A stretch of DNA of 64,000 bases from Camelus bactrianus (Eukaryota > Chordata > Mammalia > Artiodactyla > Camelidae): assembly GCF_048773025.1 (NCBI RefSeq), contig NC_133545.1:64005001-64069000 (forward strand). Direction: 5' to 3'. Position numbers and translations under genes: made by a program. The notes under the pieces are model-generated. The model was not told where the DNA came from, searched no databases, and saw nothing but the letters and a program-made list of their open reading frames with translations. Positions 59,310-64,000 of this stretch are shown piece after piece; the stretch's first letter is position 1, and each line of letters begins with the position of its first letter.

Positions 59310-60335
59310 GGAGACACTGTAACCTCTTTCCACACTATAGACTAAGGCTGTCCAGAAGGAACCATTCTTGTACTTCCGTTTCTCTCAACACACTCCACGA
59401 TCACTATCACCCACAGCCATTGGCTTCATGTAGACTCTTTACTCATTTCGCTCCCCAGCTCAAATTTCCCCAGCTCCAGACCCACAATTCCAACTTTTGG
59501 TAGTAGTTTCCACATGTATCTTGCCATTACCACAAATTCAACATGAAAACTTTATCTTTCTCACCAAAACTTCCTTGCCCTTCCTCATGTTTCTGTTCCT
59601 TATCTTAATAGCATCATTGTCTTCCAATTACCCAGGCTGGAAACCTGGTGATCTCCTTCAGCTCCTCCTTTTCAGGCTCTACTTCTTTTATATATATATA
59701 TAAAAGTGTATATATATATAGTGTATATATAGAGAGATACACACAAATATATATAAAATTGAAGTAAGTTGGTTTACAATGTATTAATTTCTGGTGTACA
59801 GCATAGTAACTCATAGTTATACATATGTATATATATATATTCCTTTTCATATTCTTTTCCACTATAGGTCATTACAAGATATTGAATATAGTTCCCTGTG
59901 CTCTACAGTAGGACCTTGTTGTTTGTCTATTTTTTATACAGCAGTACCTGCAAGCTCTACTTCTAAATGATCAGGAGGGTTTGCCATTTCTAATCTGAAA
60001 TGCCATTCAAGTCTCCTCCCGATTTCATGTCACCACTCAGGTTTGGGCTTTCCTCTGTGCCCACCTGAATGACTGGCACTCTCCTCCTAACCGGTCTTCC
60101 TGCCGGAATCACTCCTCTCTAAGCCACCCACCCGTCCCTTCTCCCTGTCCCCCCAATACCATGAGGTGTATTTCCTTACAAATGTGACTGTTATTCCCTA
60201 CCTCTGCTAAAAAGTGCCTCCACCTTTCTTCAAAATATAGTCAATGTTTCCCCTTACCTTTAAAATAAAGCTCAAATTCCTGAGTGTGGATTTCAATGTT
60301 CTCCACAGATAAGGACCAGGTCCCTTTCTCTTTGC
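59310..60335 (+). mobile_element. L2 LINE split by an L1
   Basis: L2 sense words continue across the insertion: tcaacatgaaaactttatct, ttacccaggctggaaacctg, gtgatctccttcagctcctc; then ctcctcctaaccggtcttcc, ctgctaaaaagtgcctccac and taaaataaagctcaaattcc. No intact frame. Confidence 0.75.
59687..59953 (-). mobile_element. 5'-truncated L1 (267 bp) inserted in L2
   Basis: The minus strand reads tactgtagagcacagggaac, tatattcaatatcttgtaat, gtacaccagaaattaataca and acttcaattt, an artiodactyl-type L1 3'UTR, with an AT-repeat tail. An 11-bp target duplication gctctacttct lies at 59676-59686 and 59954-59964, splitting the L2. Confidence 0.9.
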
Positions 60336-60339
60336 ATAG

Positions 60340-60715
60340 TGTCATGATTAAAAGCTCAGACCCTGGGAGCCAGATCGCCCAGCTCTGAGACCTTAAGCCA
60401 GACTGCTGCACACTCTAGTGTAGGCTGAGGGGTCCTGAGTGAAGCACCTGGCTAAGGGGGGAGAGAGGAAGAGGTGCTGGGGTAGAAGTGTAGCCCATAC
60501 ACCAGTCACCAAGCCATGTATCACCAAGGGGCAGCCAAAGGCTTGGGGAAGGGACATCATTTTCTATCTCACATATAGGCAGTATATGGGCTCCATTTCC
60601 TAAGACATCTCAAGTGGCTGTTGTGAGGATTCAATGAATTAATACTTGTAAAGCCCTCAGAACAGTGCCAGGCACACAAGTGCCGTCAAAGTGTCAGCTG
60701 TTAATCCCACACCTT
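60340..60715 (+). mobile_element. MIR SINE with central interruption
   Basis: 5' part: gtgtcatgattaaaagctca, gaccctgggagccagatcgc. 3' part: gttgtgaggattcaatgaat, taatacttgtaaagccctca and gaacagtgccaggcacacaa. About 150 bp in between (60400-60560) does not fit MIR. Confidence 0.7.
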
Positions 60716-61127
60716 CCCTGTCTCTTGTATTTTAAATAAACAGTAGAAATTATTCACTATTTTACTCATGTATGATTATGCTCTTTCACTTTCATGGCTT
60801 TCATTGCTCATTCTGCTTCCTTTCCCCAAAACTCCCTCCCTTGGCAACGCTAATCTCTACCTGTTGATAATCCTGTCTAATCTTCAAACTCAGCTGAGCT
60901 GCCATGACTGCTTCCATTGTCTTACTTGACCCCTACTAACAGAAGTTATCTAGACTTTAACTTGTGGGACTTAATACACTATATTGTGTATTATCTAAAC
61001 TTACACTTATCTCAAGGCCTTATCTTCCTTTAAAGATTTTAAGTGTCTTAAGGTAAACTGCAAGGCTCCTCCATGTGTTCCCATAGTTCCTACAGACCGA
61101 AAGTGGCATAATAGGCTTACAACAGGC
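60716..61127. other. Intergenic DNA, nothing recognised
   Basis: No gene or confidently named repeat. Confidence 0.4.
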
Positions 61128-61325
61128 AATAATAGAACCATTATTAAGTACCTACTATATGCCAGGCACTATAAAAAGTAGTTTATATACAGTATTTATA
61201 TTACTTCTCACACAACTTTTATAGCAGTATTATTTCCCTTTCATATAGGGAGACAGTATTTAAATAATTTGCTTAGTATTAAACAGCTAAAAAGTAATGG
61301 GCAGAGATCTGAACCCAGGATCTTG
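61128..61325 (-). mobile_element. MIR SINE (first of a pair)
   Basis: ttaagtacctactatatgcc, aggcactataaaaagtagtt, taataatttgcttagtatt-like words and gggcagagatctgaacccag give the reverse MIR order. Confidence 0.75.
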
Positions 61326-61384
61326 CTGGTTCAGAAACAAACTCTACTTCACGGTAGTATCTTGCCTGGCTCCTTCCCTTGCCC

Positions 61385-61580
61385 AGGAGCTGCCATTTAT
61401 TCATTATATACTATATTCCAGGAGCTTTTCCTACATTATTCCTAAACTTCCTTGCGAAGTGGTTATTATTATTCCCATATGCATGAGGAAATCCAAGGCT
61501 TAGAGATGCAATTTACCTTAGATCTCACAGCTAGTAAATTTCAGGTGCAACTTTTAAACCTGACCACAGGACTCACCTAC
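61385..61580 (-). mobile_element. MIR SINE (second of a pair)
   Basis: ctgccatttattcattatat, aagtggttattattattccc, atgaggaaatccaaggctta and agatctcacagctagtaaat: the same orientation as the neighbouring MIR 60 bp to the left. Confidence 0.75.
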
Positions 61581-63660
61581 CTCCCAAAAAAGTACTTATC
61601 ACATTTTAGGAGGAGTCCTTTGAGAAAAATGTTATTGCCCTCACTGATTTTTAAAAATTACTCACAGGGTCTCATTTATGTGGTTCTATTTCATATAGAC
61701 ACCCTTTTAACAGAAACCATCACTATATACATATAGAAAAAATGTTATTCTGCATTATATTTGTCAACTTTATATAGTAATTATTAATCTTATCTGTTAT
61801 AAATAACCTGGCAAAAAATGCTTGTACTTCAAAGAATTTGATGGACATTTACATAAAAATGATCTTGATATTAGAAGGATAAAAGTTTACTGATAAAAAG
61901 TAATTGCTTACATAAACATTAGATCAAGAATATGTTGAGATATTCATGCTTAGTACTTGTCGTTATTAATTTCACCAGATCATCAGGTTTTGTTTGGTAC
62001 TTCTATTGCATTCAAGTTATTTGGAAGGTCAAGATAAAACACTACATGTAAAGAAACACATAAGCACTGCTATGAATACCACAATGAATCTTAAACTAAA
62101 TTCCATGCACAGAGAGGAGAAGGGAAAAAGGAAAGATGCAGGATCAGAATTAACCATTAGATTCTTGAAGAATATAAGAATATAATTTTGTAAAGGGAAA
62201 AATTTGAGGGGGGTGATTTTACTGCAAATTAGTCTGACATTTATAGGAAAACAATTCTCAATACCAAATTAATATGTATGCAGCAACCACCAATGTAATT
62301 AAAATATACTTCAAGAAATTATTTAAAGTTACATGACTTGAATATCATGCTTCAATTTTGCCAATGCTCACTATTTAATCGGGAAAATCCTAATGCTTTT
62401 GAGGGTAAAAAACGGGAAAGTGAAAGTAGAAAAAAAAAAATTAACAGAACCGAGATCTTCCCAAGCAAAGAAATAACTCCAAAAGAGTATCCCTCATCAT
62501 GAAAACACTAGTCTCTAGAGCTCCCAGAGGATTCTGAGCAAAACTAGACATACTTGCAATGCATTATAAATGTGTAATTACCATTTAAATGGATGGAGGA
62601 AAGCTGGTGAGCGAAATGAGAAAAAGGCATTTTCTTACAGCCAACCAGAAGCTGGCATTTCAGGCAATGATCATCTAGTCTACAGAGTCAAGTTAACAAA
62701 GCTATTGTCATTCTGCCACTCACCCTCCGCCTTTAACTGTTGCTCTCCTCTACCAGGAGGAAACAGAAGGTTAAGTCTGTCTTCACAATTTACAGTCACA
62801 ATTTGCTCATTAGGCTCTGGCATGCTCAGTACATAACTGAATAGCATATGTTTACCAAAAGACATAAGCAACAAAAAGGCTTCTCTTAATCCTCCCTTTT
62901 TAATTATTTGGGTACCCAATTTATATGAATAAATGAAATTTTGGAGTAAATTTCTATTGGTTGTACAATCAAGATCATCTCATCTCATACAGGCCAACGA
63001 AGACTTTCCTTAATAACATCTCTGTTCATGGATTTGGCCAGGAAGCAAGTTGGATATAGAAAATACTGCCTTATTCCAAAAAGGCATTGACTATCCTTTT
63101 CAAAGGAGTTTAAAATTTGTCATGTAGATTTTAAAACTCTGGAAAAGTATCAAATGTGTTTTTATTGGACAGCTTCATAATAACATGTGAAATATAACAG
63201 ATTTGTCAAGAATCACACAAATTAAGAGGAAAGACTCCTGTCACACGTGTATTTTAGAAGTCTAATCTGTTCCTCTTGGATTACTGCCACATCTTTTATC
63301 ATGAGATTAGCTGTTTTTTTATGGTCTGTTCGTCAAAATCCATTTGGATTTATTAGGGTGGCATATGTTAGCTGGATTAATTGTTGCTTTGATCTCAGAA
63401 AACTCAGTATTTAAGGAAGTAAGAATATAAATGTGAAGTATGAAAAAAATTAGTATATCATGAAACGAAAGGCTGTGCATGTATGATCAACCATATGACA
63501 AAAGTGATCACATTATGAGTTACATAAGGTTATTTTATTCCAGCCTTCTCTTTGTATCTTCTTTTGGCTCTTTTATTTGGAATCTTTAAAAACATTTGTT
63601 ACAAGTCAGTGTAATAAGTTAGGCAAACACCAGTTAGCCACTCAGTGGTCTTTTTTCATC
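61581..63660. other. AT-rich DNA, no gene recognised
   Basis: About 2 kb with no named repeat. Frames at 62570-62836 (88 residues) and 62680-62919 (79 residues, opposite strand) have no recognisable features. Confidence 0.4.
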
Positions 63661-63668
63661 ACCTAAAC

Positions 63669-63896
63669 CAAGGCTCCACAAACTATGGCTTGCAAACCAT
63701 ATCATCATATCATCAGGTCTGACCATCTTATGTTTTTGTAAATAGAATTTTGTTGGAACACAGTCACATCCATTTGATTATGTATTGTCTGTGGCTAATT
63801 TTGCACAATGACTGCAAAGTTGAGTAGACGAGAAGGACCCAAAAGCCCAAAATATTTACTATCTGGCCTTTTATAGAAAAAATTTGCCAATCCCTG
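63669..63896 (+). mobile_element. hAT-type nonautonomous DNA transposon (MER family)
   Basis: Starts caaggctccacaaactatgg and ends aatttgccaatccctg, imperfect terminal inverted repeats of the caggg/ccctg kind. The interior has tttttgtaaatagaattttg, ttggaacacagtcacatcca and aatatttactatctggcctt, a familiar mammalian MER element. Perfect 8-bp target duplication acctaaac at 63661-63668 and 63897-63904, the hAT hallmark. Confidence 0.85.
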
Positions 63897-64000
63897 ACCT
63901 AAACCAATTCATCTCAGTATTCCAGGAGGAAATTTTACTCTCTGGTCACAGTCTTCTACTCCCCGACTCTCTGTCCCATTAGATCTGCTTTTTTCTACTT

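Noticed and set aside
61000-64000. CLDN12 exon expected upstream of CDK14
   Set aside because: None of the frames resembles a four-transmembrane claudin; the gene presumably lies beyond the right edge.

Overview
The window is nuclear DNA from a placental mammal, most likely a camelid (camel, llama or alpaca group). The camelid signal is two copies of a tRNA-derived SINE with A and B boxes, a gggttcaatcc B box and a CCTCC-flanked body (the Tylopoda vic-1 type as I remember it), plus a young L1 3' end of camelid type. The rest of the repeat content (MIR, L2, HAL1/L1M, MLT1 LTRs, hAT/MER copies) is common to placental mammals.

The only host protein-coding sequence I can support is one exon at the left edge. 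It lies on the minus strand inside a CpG island (about 1-1240). Positions 442-352 encode 30 residues beginning MCDLIEPQPAEKIGK and end at a clean gtgagt splice donor. This matches the N-terminus of the long isoform of cyclin-dependent kinase 14 (CDK14/PFTAIRE1) as I recall it. The gene runs off the left edge; positions 1-351 are the start of its intron 1. About 63 kb to the right is therefore upstream of this first exon. In human the next gene on that side is CLDN12, but no CLDN12-like coding sequence is visible here.

Layout: 1-1240 promoter/CpG island with 5'UTR and exon. 1.2-8 kb is sparse, with MIR/L2, a SINE inserted in a MIR, a 314-bp TTTC tract and an MLT1 LTR. 8-14.2 kb holds HAL1, L2 fragments, a hAT-like copy and a long L2 carrying an antisense SINE. 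14-23 kb holds MIRs, old unassigned repeats and an ERV LTR with a duplicated U3 block. 23.8-27 kb is a pile of L1 fragments. 28.8-32.2 kb has a GATG array, a possible CTCF motif and an L1. 33-38 kb is L2, MER5-like and LTR material. 38-41.7 kb has an interrupted L1, a retroviral remnant and an MLT1 LTR. 44.9-49.5 kb has a young L1 stub and two back-to-back L1s. 53.8-61.6 kb has L1, L2-with-L1 nests and MIRs. A hAT element with intact 8-bp target duplications lies at 63.67 kb. Several stretches (49.5-53.8, 54.4-56.1 and 61.6-63.6 kb) show nothing I can name.

I found no undescribed gene system. The long reading frames are repeat relics, microsatellite read-through or GC-rich CpG-island frames. 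The most interesting signals are small: a graded series of extremely truncated retrotransposon insertions (168, 61 and 23 bp, and a poly(A)-only 16 bp), each flanked by a target duplication; translation-control features in the CDK14 5'UTR; and one good CTCF-like motif in otherwise quiet upstream DNA. All family names come from memory of consensus sequences, without a search.
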